The notes beneath the pieces were generated by a model, which ran no database searches, was not told the origin of the DNA, and worked only from the letters and a program-made list of their open reading frames with translations. A program made the translations under genes and the position numbers. DNA of 64,000 bases from Pedobacter kyonggii. GTDB lineage: Bacteria; Bacteroidota; Bacteroidia; Sphingobacteriales; Sphingobacteriaceae. The stretch is taken from contig NZ_SIXF01000018.1 in assembly GCF_004310665.1 (NCBI RefSeq), positions 1-64,000 of the forward strand, in the 5' to 3' direction. Shown piece by piece: positions 1-8,749 of the stretch (position 1 is its first letter; each line of letters starts with the position of its first letter).

Positions 1-288
1 GTGGAAAAAGTACCCGCGTTTATTTCAGCCTGCTATGGGATGATGCTATTGGCAGCGCACGAAACCAACCTGGCCGAAAAGGTTTCTCTGCCTGGAACAA
101 AATGGTATAAGAATGCGTTGAGGACAAGAACAACAACAGGCGATATACTAAACAGATTCAGAGCAGAAAAATGGCTGGAAAGTATCAGAATCAATTTTTC
201 CGACTTCGTGAACATAGAGAAAAAAATAGCAAAGTTGGAAAAATTAGCCAATCCTATCCTGTCTTCACTTTTTTACATGAGAAATTAG
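1..288 (+). CDS. C-terminal fragment, possible transposase end
   Basis: The reading frame is open from the first base of the window, so this is the 3' end of a gene that starts outside. The visible 95 residues are basic and carry a short hydrophobic stretch followed by a segment of the type LPGTKWY and then GDILNRFRAEKW. That arrangement (YxxLLLAA, LPxxKW, D-I-x-x-x-R-x-E) resembles the C-terminal tail of some DDE transposases, but no catalytic residues are in view. The flanking palindromes just downstream fit a mobile-element-rich spot. I do not recognise it firmly; it could equally be an unrelated hypothetical protein. Confidence 0.4.
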   Translation: MEKVPAFISACYGMMLLAAHETNLAEKVSLPGTKWYKNALRTRTTTGDILNRFRAEKWLESIRINFSDFVNIEKKIAKLEKLANPILSSLFYMRN

Positions 289-300
289 CCAAACTCAAGG

Positions 301-322
301 TGTCAGATGTTACCATCTGACA
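301..322. repeat. short covarying hairpin, copy 1
   Basis: Perfect inverted repeat with 9-base arms TGTCAGATG / CATCTGACA around the loop TTAC. A near-identical hairpin with a compensated base pair (TCAGGTG / CACCTGA, same TTAC loop) lies at 63948-63971, so the fold rather than the exact sequence is kept. Confidence 0.8.
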
Positions 323-351
323 TCACGAACAACAGAGCGCATCCTCTTTAT

Positions 352-440
352 CGTCATTGCGAGAAGGCTTTTTCAGCCAGCGAAGCAATCTTTTAAAACT
401 ATCTTCCAAGATTGCTTCGTCGTTCCTCCTTGCAATGACG
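352..440. repeat. CGTCATTGCGAG palindromic element
   Basis: Imperfect palindrome about 89 bases long. It opens with CGTCATTGCGAG and GAAGCAATCTT and closes with AAGATTGCTTC and TTGCAATGACG, so the two halves can pair over most of their length. Partial copies occur at 11393-11442 and 33906-33950. It sits between the truncated first gene and the convergent M16 gene, and has no coding capacity that I can support. It looks like a REP/MITE-like dispersed repeat. Confidence 0.75.
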
Positions 441-447
441 AACGCTT

Positions 448-1731
448 TTACTGAAAAGCCGCTCTGCCTACCTGTTCATCACCTAAGTATATCCAAATGG
501 CACCTTTCAAATATTTCCCGAAAGAATCTTTCATGTTCTGTAAACTCACTTTGTTAAAATTAGCTACCATATTTTCAGTTATACTATAATCACCAAGCAC
601 TTCAGCTTCACCTAAATCTTTTACAATCGAACTTGCACTTTCCTGATGCCTGTAGTATCTATCGCGATGGTCTTTTTTTAATGCCTCAAGATAACGTTCA
701 CCATACTTTCCTTCTTTAATGTTGTTGTATACTGTAATCATCGCTTTAAAAGCTTTTTTAGGTTGAGTGGTACTTACAAACATAGAGGTATATGGAATCT
801 GTTGCACCTTAACGGTTGCTCCTGGCGCGTATGATAAACCAAGTTTAGTTCTCAGCTCATAATTCATACTACCACTTAATGCGTTAATGGTTAGTACAAA
901 AGCATAATAATCGGCATTCGTCATGGTTGGGGCATTCATAATACAACTCATGTAATTGGTAGCAATATCTCTCTGTTCGATTACCAGATGCTCGCCTGTT
1001 AAAGTTTTACGGTCGTAAACTGGTGGCGTGTAAGCTTTTCCTTTAAGGGCACTGAAAGAAGCTTGAATTTTCTTTTCAAGTTCTTCTTTTGTAATGTTAC
1101 CAGCCACTACCAAAAACATTTTATTTTTGTTCAACAACTCGTTATGGTAATAATTACTCACCATTTCGGCAGTAAAACCACCTACGGTTTTGCTTGTACC
1201 CAAAGGATTAATACTGTAAGGCGAATCTTTAAACATGCTTTCCATACTCAATTGCTCAATCCTTGTTTCGGGATCAGATTGACTATGATAAATACCCGTA
1301 ATCATACGTTCTTTAGTTGTTTGAAACTCTGTTTTATCGAAAGCCGGATTAATTACAGCATCCGAAAAAAGCTTCCAGCCTTGGTCAAGATACTTAGAAA
1401 TACAATCCATGCTAATGGTACCATAATCCGTTGTAGATGAACCAGAAATATCAATACCATATTCATCAGCCAACTCCTGATAATCGACAACGCTGTAATT
1501 TTTAGTACCACAGGTAGCCGCAGATGCCAAAGCCAGGTTTTCAATTCCAGCTCTTTCAGCGTTATAATTCATTACCCCACCTTTAAAAAACATGCTCATA
1601 CTAACCGTTTCCTTCTGGGTAGATTTTAAAATTACCTTTAAGCCATTTACATCAAATGAAATGGCTTTGGTTTGCGCATTGGCAATATGAAAAACTAAGA
1701 TAAAGTTTATAAAAAATATGAATCTTTTCAT
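448..1731 (-). CDS. M16-family peptidase-like protein, inactive subunit
   Basis: Secreted or periplasmic 427-residue member of the M16 (pitrilysin/processing peptidase) family, starting with a signal peptide that ends near HIANAQ. Where active M16 enzymes carry HxxEH this protein reads G-I-E-N-L-A-L-A (residues 62-69), so both metal-binding His and the catalytic Glu are replaced. The C-terminal half keeps the substrate-holding R/Y segment (YELRTKLGLSYAPGA). It lies 11 bases downstream of the catalytic M16 gene on the same strand. By analogy with other bacterial two-subunit M16 pairs it likely forms a heterodimer in which this subunit shapes the chamber; that is inference. Confidence 0.88.
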   Translation of the reverse strand: MKRFIFFINFILVFHIANAQTKAISFDVNGLKVILKSTQKETVSMSMFFKGGVMNYNAERAGIENLALASAATCGTKNYSVVDYQELADEYGIDISGSSTTDYGTISMDCISKYLDQGWKLFSDAVINPAFDKTEFQTTKERMITGIYHSQSDPETRIEQLSMESMFKDSPYSINPLGTSKTVGGFTAEMVSNYYHNELLNKNKMFLVVAGNITKEELEKKIQASFSALKGKAYTPPVYDRKTLTGEHLVIEQRDIATNYMSCIMNAPTMTNADYYAFVLTINALSGSMNYELRTKLGLSYAPGATVKVQQIPYTSMFVSTTQPKKAFKAMITVYNNIKEGKYGERYLEALKKDHRDRYYRHQESASSIVKDLGEAEVLGDYSITENMVANFNKVSLQNMKDSFGKYLKGAIWIYLGDEQVGRAAFQ

Positions 1732-1742
1732 CGAGCGTTAGG

Positions 1743-3113
1743 TTATTTGGGTGATTTAAAAAATGTTTGTGGCTTCACTTCATTCATACCTGCTTTATCC
1801 ATCATCAGGCCAGCGCAATAAGGTTTATCTTTAATATACTTGCGTACATAATCAAGCAAATCCTTCCTTGTTACTTTATTTACATTTTCTTCGTAGTGCG
1901 TATAATAATCAATCGATGCTGAAGCCCACCAGAAAGAAAGTAAATGTGCATAATCGGAAGTAACCTCTCTCCTTTCTACCTGTTCTATAGATAATAATCT
2001 TTTGGCTCTTTCAATCTGGAGATCAGATAAATAATCTTCATTGGCCCAAAGCGAAATTTGCTTCAGCACTTCCTGATAACATTCATTTATTTTTGTCGGA
2101 TTGGGACTCACCATTAAACTAATTGGCCCGGTATATTTTTGCGTATAATAATTCACATCAGCCTGTTGTGCTAACCCTGAATTAATAAGCGCCTGTTTCA
2201 TTTTAGATCCGTTTTGATTCACGATGAAAGAAAAAACATCAGCTGCATAAGTGGCCGGGATATCGTTTCTGGTATCAGGGCCATGCCAGCTAAAAAGCAT
2301 AAACGGAACAGGGCTTTTATTCGATTCTACAAAATAATAATCGTTTTTTTGAAGTGGTTTAAACTCAGGGATTGGCCATTTAAAAAAAGGATCAACCGGC
2401 GATCGTTTCCAGCTTCCAAAAACAGAATTTACATAACTAAAAGCTTCATCAACTTTAACATCACCGGCAATTACCAGAACTGAATTATTTGGCCAATAAT
2501 ATTTATTTTTAATAGAATCCATTTTTGATGGAGTAGCTGACAAAATTACCTCATGGCTACCGATTACATTTTTACGGGAATAATTTGCACCCCACATATG
2601 CCGCGAATTAGCCTCTATCAACGCAAACACCGGGCTCGATTCGTGCCTTGTAAATTCAGCATTTACCACTTCATTTTCCAAAGCCATATCTTCTTTTATG
2701 AATTTTGGATAACGGATAGAGGAATTCATTAAGCTTAATCCGGGTTTTAAATTAGCAGCAGGAAGCGTAAAAAAATAATTCACCACTTCTTCTCGCGTAG
2801 TGGCATTCGAATTGATATCCAGATCGTTCATTCTCGAATTTAAACGTTCGAAATCTGGATAATCTTTGTTAGCCTTAAAGAATAAATGTTCGTAAAGATG
2901 ACTTAAGCCGTTAAATTCGTCGGTTTCGGTAAAAGAACCGTTTCTGCAGGCCATTTCGATGGTAACCAGTGGCACGGTCCGGTCTACAACCACCAGCACT
3001 TCTAAACCGTTATCAAGTTTTTTGAAATGCATGTTTTCTCCGAGCTTTTCCTGTGCAAAAGCATAGCTAAGGCACAATATACAGGCTAGGGAGCTAAATA
3101 ATAGAGAGCGCAT
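1743..3113 (-). CDS. M16-family zinc metallopeptidase, catalytic subunit
   Basis: Exported 456-residue zinc peptidase of the M16 family with a signal peptide (cleavage near YAFAQ). The inverted zinc motif HxxEH is intact as H72-L-Y-E75-H76, with the distal ligand Glu probably E153 in the segment ENEVVNAEF. The protein is half the length of one-chain pitrilysins, as expected for a subunit of a two-chain enzyme. The degenerate partner follows 11 bases downstream, so the two are almost certainly co-transcribed and act together on peptides in the periplasm or at the surface. Substrate unknown. Confidence 0.92.
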   Translation of the reverse strand: MRSLLFSSLACILCLSYAFAQEKLGENMHFKKLDNGLEVLVVVDRTVPLVTIEMACRNGSFTETDEFNGLSHLYEHLFFKANKDYPDFERLNSRMNDLDINSNATTREEVVNYFFTLPAANLKPGLSLMNSSIRYPKFIKEDMALENEVVNAEFTRHESSPVFALIEANSRHMWGANYSRKNVIGSHEVILSATPSKMDSIKNKYYWPNNSVLVIAGDVKVDEAFSYVNSVFGSWKRSPVDPFFKWPIPEFKPLQKNDYYFVESNKSPVPFMLFSWHGPDTRNDIPATYAADVFSFIVNQNGSKMKQALINSGLAQQADVNYYTQKYTGPISLMVSPNPTKINECYQEVLKQISLWANEDYLSDLQIERAKRLLSIEQVERREVTSDYAHLLSFWWASASIDYYTHYEENVNKVTRKDLLDYVRKYIKDKPYCAGLMMDKAGMNEVKPQTFFKSPK

Positions 3114-3239
3114 ATTTTAATTAAATTTTAACGCCAAATAAGTGTTAATCTTTCACTTTAACAAATAAAAAACGCTTTATTTAACAATCGCTTTTATTAA
3201 AGGATATATGAATAATTACAGTTTATATTGTTAAATAAT

Positions 3240-3247
3240 TACCTTTG
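3240..3247 (+). promoter_or_regulatory. -7 box TACCTTTG
   Basis: Matches the Bacteroidota -7 consensus TAnnTTTG, about 30 bases before the TTG start of the exonuclease gene. No good -33 TTTG is visible at the usual distance, so this is a moderate call. Confidence 0.45.
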
Positions 3248-3277
3248 AAATAGTTCAATCTTCTAACCGCTTTAAAA

Positions 3278-3955
3278 TTGCAAGAATACTTCCTCGTTGT
3301 TGATACCGAAACTTCAGGTCTGCCTAAAAATTGGACGGCGCCTTATTCTAAAGAGAAGAACTGGCCTCATATTGTCCAAATTGCCTGGATTATTTATGAT
3401 CAATCTTATCAGGAAATTAAACGGGAGAATCACTACATTAAAAATACCGATTTCACCATAGATAAGGCTGCGTTAAAAATCCACAAAATTACCCCTGAAT
3501 ATCTGCATATACATGGAGAAAACAAAGAAAAAGTGATGTTGCAGTTTTCTGAAGATATAGAAAAATACAAGCCTTTGGTTATCGGGCATTTTATTGAGCT
3601 CGATTATCATATGGTGAATGTTGAATTATACCGCATCGGAAAGGAAAATATATTTAAAAATCTGGCTTTTTTCTGCACGATGAAGGCAAGTGCACCTTAC
3701 ATCACCAATACAGTAATCAGTCATTTAAAGCTGGATAAATTTTATACCATTTTATTTAATGAAGCACCCGAAAATACGCACAATGCTTTATCTGATACAC
3801 TGAATACGGCAAAGATTTTCTTTCATCTTTTAAAAACAGGTAAAATTAGCTTAACTTCAGCCTACCATCAGGAGCATACTTTTAACCTGGAAAAGAAAAA
3901 GACAAAAGGTTTTTCGTTTAAGAGAATTTTACAGGGATTTTTTAATGGAAGATAA
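3278..3955 (+). CDS. DnaQ-like DEDDh 3'-5' exonuclease
   Basis: A 225-residue single-domain exonuclease of the DnaQ/DEDDh superfamily. The five catalytic residues are visible: D9 and E11 in VVDTETSG, D109 in HFIELDYH, H168 and D173 in NTHNALSDT. It likely removes nucleotides from DNA or RNA 3' ends. The start is TTG, chosen because the first catalytic Asp lies only nine residues in and there is no ATG nearby. The 3' end overlaps the next gene by 11 bases, so the two are translationally coupled. In many proteobacteria a DnaQ-like exonuclease sits next to a CBS-DUF294 protein, and the same pairing is seen here without the usual solute symporter. Confidence 0.88.
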   Translation: MQEYFLVVDTETSGLPKNWTAPYSKEKNWPHIVQIAWIIYDQSYQEIKRENHYIKNTDFTIDKAALKIHKITPEYLHIHGENKEKVMLQFSEDIEKYKPLVIGHFIELDYHMVNVELYRIGKENIFKNLAFFCTMKASAPYITNTVISHLKLDKFYTILFNEAPENTHNALSDTLNTAKIFFHLLKTGKISLTSAYHQEHTFNLEKKKTKGFSFKRILQGFFNGR

Positions 3956-5396
3956 ACTAGCCGATCAAATTTATACCGCTCGTATTGGAGACATTACTTT
4001 CAAAAAGATAGTAAGTTGCAGCCCGGGCACACCTATTTTTGAAGCTGCAATTAAAATGTCTGAACAGAAAACCAGTTGCCTCTTTATTAAAAATGATCAG
4101 GATGTTTATCTGGGCTTCGTAACCGATATTACTTTAAGGGATAATGTAATTGCCAAACAACTGAATTCAAATTTACCGATTGACGAAGTTATGGATACCA
4201 ATATTGTTACCATAACTCCGGATGCTTATGTTTATGAGGCGATATTGATGATGTTCAGCAAAAAGTCGCGCTATTTATTGGTAAACGACAATGGTAATTA
4301 CGTTGGCTTTTTAAGCAGGAACCGTCTTTTAAGCGAGCAGGCAGAATCTCCATTAGTTTTTATCCAATCTGTAAAATCGGCTGTAAATACCAGCGATTTA
4401 AAACTAAAATGGCAGAAAGTGCCAGGCATTGTGTCTCAGCTATTGGCGAGAGGTGTGCATTCGAAAATTGTAAACGAGGTAGTTACTACTATTGCCGATA
4501 CCATTTCTTTTAAAATCATTGAAGATGTAATTACCAAATTAGGTCCGCCACCTGCAAAATTTGTATTTATGGTTTTGGGTAGTGAAGGGAGAAAAGAACT
4601 TAGCCTAAAAACCGATCAGGACAATGCCATTATTTATGAAGATACCGGAGAAGATAAAAGAGCTGCTGTACGATCCTATTTTTTAGACCTGGCTACACAG
4701 GTTTCTGATAAATTAAATTTTGTTGGCTTTGTATACTGCGATGGCGATTATATGGCCACTAACCCAAACTGGACGCATTCGCTATCGCACTGGAAATACA
4801 ATTATAAAAACTGGATAGAAGAAGCTTTACCCGAAGCTGCCGTAAAATTTGCTGCTTTTTTTGATTGCAGGGCCATTTATGGTGATTTAGCGATTATGGA
4901 AAGCCTACGCTCTTTTGTTGATGAAGAACTGCAGAAACCTATCGAAAAATTCTACGTATACCTCGCCAAAAATGCCTTGCTCTATGAGCCGCCGCTCACC
5001 TATTTTAGAAATATAAGAACGCAAAAAATCCATAAAAAAGAAGTATTCGATATTAAAACAGCCATGACCCCTATTGTAGATCTGGCAAGGGTATATGCTT
5101 TACAGAACAGGATTTTCCAAAAAGAGAATACGGGCGAACGTTTAAAGGCCTTAAGAGAACTTGGTGTTTTTAGCGAAGAGCAGTTTAACGAACTTTCGCA
5201 GTCTTATTATTATTTGATGGGCTTGAGATTGAAACATCAGGCTAATCTGATTATCAATGATCAGGCGGCCCCCAATAACTTTATCGAAATTGATAGTTTA
5301 ACCAAAATTGAGAAAGTAACCTTAATCGAAATTTTTAAAATTATCCAGAACTTTCAAAGCGGCATCCGCATGAAGTTTACCAATAGCCTGGGTTAA
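3945..5396 (+). CDS. CBS-domain DUF294 nucleotidyltransferase-like signalling protein
   Basis: A 483-residue cytoplasmic protein with two N-terminal CBS domains (about residues 16-70 and 80-135), then a GlnD-like nucleotidyltransferase domain and an alpha-helical substrate-binding tail (DUF294 and its C-terminal partner). The nucleotidyltransferase signature G212-S-E-G-R ... D-Q-D-N227 is intact, so it may transfer a nucleotide to a protein or small substrate under control of an adenine nucleotide sensed by the CBS pair. Substrate unknown. The start overlaps the exonuclease gene by 11 bases, suggesting equal expression and a joint role. Confidence 0.88.
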   Translation: MEDKLADQIYTARIGDITFKKIVSCSPGTPIFEAAIKMSEQKTSCLFIKNDQDVYLGFVTDITLRDNVIAKQLNSNLPIDEVMDTNIVTITPDAYVYEAILMMFSKKSRYLLVNDNGNYVGFLSRNRLLSEQAESPLVFIQSVKSAVNTSDLKLKWQKVPGIVSQLLARGVHSKIVNEVVTTIADTISFKIIEDVITKLGPPPAKFVFMVLGSEGRKELSLKTDQDNAIIYEDTGEDKRAAVRSYFLDLATQVSDKLNFVGFVYCDGDYMATNPNWTHSLSHWKYNYKNWIEEALPEAAVKFAAFFDCRAIYGDLAIMESLRSFVDEELQKPIEKFYVYLAKNALLYEPPLTYFRNIRTQKIHKKEVFDIKTAMTPIVDLARVYALQNRIFQKENTGERLKALRELGVFSEEQFNELSQSYYYLMGLRLKHQANLIINDQAAPNNFIEIDSLTKIEKVTLIEIFKIIQNFQSGIRMKFTNSLG

Positions 5397-5519
5397 ATTA
5401 TCATTAATTCTTGTGTCTGCTTGTTGTAATTGGTTACAAACTTTAATAACTTTAGGAATAATACCTGCTTATTATAAGATTAAAATACTAACCAAGTACT
5501 TAATTTAAAAATCAGACTT

Positions 5520-5849
5520 ATGGGAAAATTTGTAATTACTAAAAGATCAAACGGAGAATTTCAGTTTAATCTAAAAGCCAGCAATGGCCAGACCATTTTA
5601 ACCAGCGAAGGCTACTCAGCTAAATCGAGCTGCGAAAATGGAATCGAATCTGTTAAAGAAAATGCGCAGGATGATTCCAAATTTGAGAAAAAGACATCGT
5701 CTAACGGCAAGTACTATTTCAGTTTAAAGGCTACAAATGGCCAGATTATTGGCTCTAGTGAAATGTACGAAAGTACAGCCGCCAGAGATAACGGCATCGA
5801 ATCGGTTCAAAAAAATGCGCCTGATGCAAGTACTGACGACCAGAGTTAA
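5520..5849 (+). CDS. yegP: YegP-family protein, two DUF1508 repeats
   Basis: A 109-residue soluble protein made of two copies of the DUF1508 (YegP) unit: roughly residues 3-48 and 54-101, each with F-x-L-K-A-x-N-G-Q and ending in D/E-N-G-I-E-S-V. Length and duplication match the family norm (about 110 residues). Function is unknown; the fold is a small symmetric alpha/beta dimer in solved relatives. It stands alone, 123 bases after the CBS-DUF294 gene, and is followed by a large palindrome. Confidence 0.92.
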   Translation: MGKFVITKRSNGEFQFNLKASNGQTILTSEGYSAKSSCENGIESVKENAQDDSKFEKKTSSNGKYYFSLKATNGQIIGSSEMYESTAARDNGIESVQKNAPDASTDDQS

Positions 5850-5872
5850 TCATAATAATTTCAATAGAAAAG

Positions 5873-5989
5873 TCGTCATCTCGACTGTAGTGCAGTCCCG
5901 ATTTTCGGGAGAGAGATCTATTTTTTTAGATTTAGCTTCGCTGAGCCTTCGGGTTCTCGGCTACGTTGCACTCCGCTCGAAATGACGAC
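5873..5989. repeat. large CGTCATCTCGA palindrome
   Basis: About 117 bases bounded by GTCGTCATCTCGA and the complementary TCGAAATGACGAC, with internal pairing such as GTAGTGCAGTCC/GTTGCACTCC and the hairpin CCCGATTTTCGGG. Relatives occur at 33794-33899 and 36894-36986. These are intergenic, have no gene of their own, and look like folded dispersed repeats. Confidence 0.75.
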
Positions 5990-6414
5990 AATTAATGACA
6001 TTGCCCTCCCTCTCTTTAAGAACGCTACATTCAGGTGTAAGCATCCATTTACTAGCAAATCAAACAGCTAACACAACCCTATCAAACGTTTGCGCTTCAT
6101 AAATTTTAAGACTATTTTAAATATCTAATCAAATAGCCGTAAAACCTGGCCAAACTGTACTTCTACTACACCATTCAAGCTTATTACATTTCATCTCACA
6201 CAAACGTTTGCGCGGTTTTAATTCAGTCTACTGCATAAGTTTGTTTGTAACTTAAATTCAGATAAGGTAAAAATCTATTTACAATACGCTCTTTTTAAGG
6301 TTTGGAACAGTGGCCAAGACTGGCAAATTATGGCGGATTAAAGGGGCTGAGCGCAGCATATAACAAAGCAACAACCAATTCCAAATATTATCAACCTAAA
6401 CCTAAAATTATCGT
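5990..6414 (+). promoter_or_regulatory. long leader with two LacI/PurR-like operators
   Basis: The noncoding stretch before the metalloprotease gene carries CAAACGTTTGCGC twice, at 6083-6095 and 6201-6213. CAAACGTTTG is a perfect palindrome with the central CG typical of LacI/PurR-family operators (CGCAAACGTTTGCG in PurR). Two sites 118 bases apart suggest looping or cooperative control of the downstream gene. No LacI-family gene is in this window. Nothing else was recognised here. Confidence 0.5.
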
Positions 6415-8016
6415 ATGAAAAAAAACAGTCTACTTTTAACAGGGCTATTCTGTGCCTGCCTGTTCACCTTATCTTGTAAAAAGGCCGAAGTATTACAACC
6501 GGAGGAAAAAACCTTCACTATTAACAAAAAACTGGCTACCACCAACATTGTTACCCAAAGCCGCAATGTAAATATCGTGTATTTTGTACCTAACGATCTC
6601 GACACCCTTGCGGGATATAGAAAAAGATTGAGCGATCTTTTATTATGGACACAGGATTGGTACAAACAAGAAATGAATCGCAATGGTTATGGCAATAAAA
6701 CATTTGGCCTTGCTGATGATGGCACAGGAAATGTAAAAATCCTAACCATTAGAGGAACGTTGCCGAAAGCGAGTTATCCATACTCTGGAGGTAGCGGGGC
6801 AGTTGCTAGCGAAGTAAACGCTTATTTTGCTGCGCACCCGGCAGATAAAACCAGCGATCATACTTTGATCATTATCCCAAGGTACTCTATCGGCACTAAT
6901 GGTACACCAAGCGGAGGTCCATTTTATGGTACCGGCAGATGGTGTTACGCTTTGGATTATGAAGAAATGGACATTGTGAATCTCGGCTTAAACACTACAG
7001 TAGGCAATCGCTTCAGTGTTTGGTTTGGAGGTATGGTACACGAGCTTGGTCATGGATTAAATCTACCACACAACAGACAAAAAGTTTCTGAAAATTCAAC
7101 CTTAGGTATGGCCTTAATGTGGGGCGGTAACGGAACTTTAGGCAAAAGTCCTACTTTCTTAACGGCAGCTGATGCGGCTATTTTAAATGCCAATCAGGTT
7201 TTTAATAATAACTCCAACACCTATTATGGTTCAGTAACCAGCAGCATTAATAAAATACACGCCAGCTATTCAAGCACCTTAGCATCAATTGTGGTATCTG
7301 GTAAATTTACTTCAACCGGTAATGTAACAAGCATTCTGTATTACAACGACCCTAATGTAAACAATGAAGGTACTGGTGTAAATAAGGATTACAATGCTAT
7401 CACGTGGGAATCGAAGAAAATAGGCACAGATAGTTTTAGGGTTGTAATGCCAATTGCCGATTTGCAGGAAAAAGCCGATGGTATTCCATACGAACTGAAA
7501 GTTAAATTGGTACACGACAATGGAACCGTAACTGAACAGATCTACTCATATACTTTTTCAGGGGGGTTACCTGTACTCAACTTCTCAACTAAAACAGAGT
7601 TAAGCAAAACAGGATGGACCATCGATTCATTTAGTTCAGAAGAAAGTTCTGATGGTAAAGCCACAAGTTTAATTGATGGCAATGCGACTACTATTTGGCA
7701 TTCACGTTGGAGAACATCGGCTACTTCATACCCACACAATGTGGTAATTAAAGTAGGAACCACTTCAAAAACAGCCAGCGGCGTAAGTTTATTGCAGCGC
7801 AGCAGCTTAAGCAGGGCCGTTAAAGATTTCGAAATCTTAACCAGTACCGACGGTATCAATTTCACCTCACAAGGCAACTATGTAGCAAAAAACATTAGTG
7901 GAGTACAATACTTTGATTTTGCTTCTGCACAAACCTTCCTCTATTATAAAATCATTACTAAATCTGCTCATGATGGTCAACAATTTGCCAGTCTGGCAGA
8001 ATTGGGATTATACTAG
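6415..8016 (+). CDS. Surface lipoprotein zinc metalloprotease with discoidin-like domain
   Basis: A 533-residue predicted lipoprotein: signal peptide with lipobox TLSC, lipidated Cys21. The zinc motif HExxHxxxxxH is present as H209-E210-L-G-H213-...-H219 (HELGHGLNLPH), the metzincin-type ligand set. The last 140 residues (from about 395) look like an F5/8 type C (discoidin) carbohydrate-binding domain, with TGWTIDSFSSEE at its start and the strand LYYKIITKSAHDGQ near its end. It probably cuts glycoproteins or other extracellular substrates at the cell surface. It is a single gene with a long regulated leader and its own terminator. The exact peptidase family is not certain. Confidence 0.82.
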   Translation: MKKNSLLLTGLFCACLFTLSCKKAEVLQPEEKTFTINKKLATTNIVTQSRNVNIVYFVPNDLDTLAGYRKRLSDLLLWTQDWYKQEMNRNGYGNKTFGLADDGTGNVKILTIRGTLPKASYPYSGGSGAVASEVNAYFAAHPADKTSDHTLIIIPRYSIGTNGTPSGGPFYGTGRWCYALDYEEMDIVNLGLNTTVGNRFSVWFGGMVHELGHGLNLPHNRQKVSENSTLGMALMWGGNGTLGKSPTFLTAADAAILNANQVFNNNSNTYYGSVTSSINKIHASYSSTLASIVVSGKFTSTGNVTSILYYNDPNVNNEGTGVNKDYNAITWESKKIGTDSFRVVMPIADLQEKADGIPYELKVKLVHDNGTVTEQIYSYTFSGGLPVLNFSTKTELSKTGWTIDSFSSEESSDGKATSLIDGNATTIWHSRWRTSATSYPHNVVIKVGTTSKTASGVSLLQRSSLSRAVKDFEILTSTDGINFTSQGNYVAKNISGVQYFDFASAQTFLYYKIITKSAHDGQQFASLAELGLY

Positions 8017-8032
8017 ATTTTCAAAACCAAAT

Positions 8033-8070
8033 AAAAAAAAGGTCCTGATTTTATCATCGGGACCTTTTTT
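8033..8070. terminator. bidirectional terminator between convergent genes
   Basis: Stem AAAGGTCCTGAT / ATCGGGACCTTT with a short TTTATC loop, A-rich on one side and T6 on the other. It lies between the metalloprotease gene and the convergent rplT, so it can end both transcripts. Confidence 0.85.
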
Positions 8071-8099
8071 AAATATGATTATCGCCTAAGCGAAAATTT

Positions 8100-8444
8100 C
8101 TATTTTACTGCATCAATTACAGCTTTGAAAGCTTCTGGGTGATTCATTGCTAAATCAGCCAATACTTTACGGTTTAAACCGATTTCTTTAGAAGCTAGTT
8201 TACCAATTAATTGAGAGTAAGAAATACCGTGCTGACGAGCACCTGCATTAATACGTTGGATCCATAATCCGCGGAATTCTCTTTTCTTAACTTTACGGTC
8301 ACGGTATGCATATTGCAAACCTTTTTCTACTGTGTTTTTAGCAACAGTATAAACCTTACTTCTTGCTCCCCAATAGCCTTTGGCTAGATTAAGGATTTTT
8401 TTTCTTCTTCTTCTCGAAGCTACTGCGTTTACCGAACGTGGCAT
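8100..8444 (-). CDS. rplT: 50S ribosomal protein L20
   Basis: L20 of the large ribosomal subunit, 114 residues from [16 protein letters not shown], the usual length. The frame could open seven codons earlier at a TTG, but homologues begin with MPRS and the internal ATG at 8442-8444 is the natural start. The basic N-terminal tail and the conserved [14 protein letters not shown] segment are clear. Last gene of the operon thrS-infC-rpmI-rplT. In other bacteria L20 represses this operon by binding its own leader; the spacer 8445-8519 has a short hairpin (GTTTCCG/CGGAAC) that could serve, unproven. Confidence 0.97.
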   Translation of the reverse strand: MPRSVNAVASRRRRKKILNLAKGYWGARSKVYTVAKNTVEKGLQYAYRDRKVKKREFRGLWIQRINAGARQHGISYSQLIGKLASKEIGLNRKVLADLAMNHPEAFKAVIDAVK

Positions 8445-8519
8445 GTTGTTGTTGTTTTTTGGCAAGCGGCGTTCCGTTTAATCGGAAACTTAAAGCCTGA
8501 TACCTGGTGAATTAATAAA

Positions 8520-8720
8520 TTACTTTCCGATACAAAGCATACGTTTAACGTTACCCATATCAGCATCAGATACGATACTTGCTTGACCTAAGGCACGTTT
8601 ACGTTTAGTACTCATCTTTGTTAAGATGTGACTTTTGTATGCGTTGTTTCTTTTGATTTTACCTGTTCCAGTAAGCGAAAAACGCTTTTTAGCACTGGAA
8701 TTGGTTTTCATTTTTGGCAT
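8520..8720 (-). CDS. rpmI: 50S ribosomal protein L35
   Basis: L35, 66 residues, very basic, with the typical start [14 protein letters not shown] and the middle [28 protein letters not shown]. Sits 29 bases after infC and 75 bases before rplT on the minus strand, in the conserved gene order. Normal length. Confidence 0.97.
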   Translation of the reverse strand: MPKMKTNSSAKKRFSLTGTGKIKRNNAYKSHILTKMSTKRKRALGQASIVSDADMGNVKRMLCIGK

Positions 8721-8749
8721 AACCTGTTTTTTAATTTATAAACCTATTT

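Noticed and set aside
357-557. Open frame of 66 residues on the plus strand
   Set aside because: It runs through a palindromic repeat and the 3' end of the M16 gene in antisense; no domain, and composition follows the opposite strand.
1063-1440. 125-residue open frame antisense to the M16 gene
   Set aside because: Shadow of a well-supported coding gene on the other strand; no signature.
5737-5985. 82-residue open frame overlapping yegP and a palindrome
   Set aside because: The YegP frame is convincing; this one is out of frame and enters a repeat.
7312-7877. Two antisense frames in the metalloprotease gene
   Set aside because: Shadows of a lipoprotein gene with clear zinc motif.
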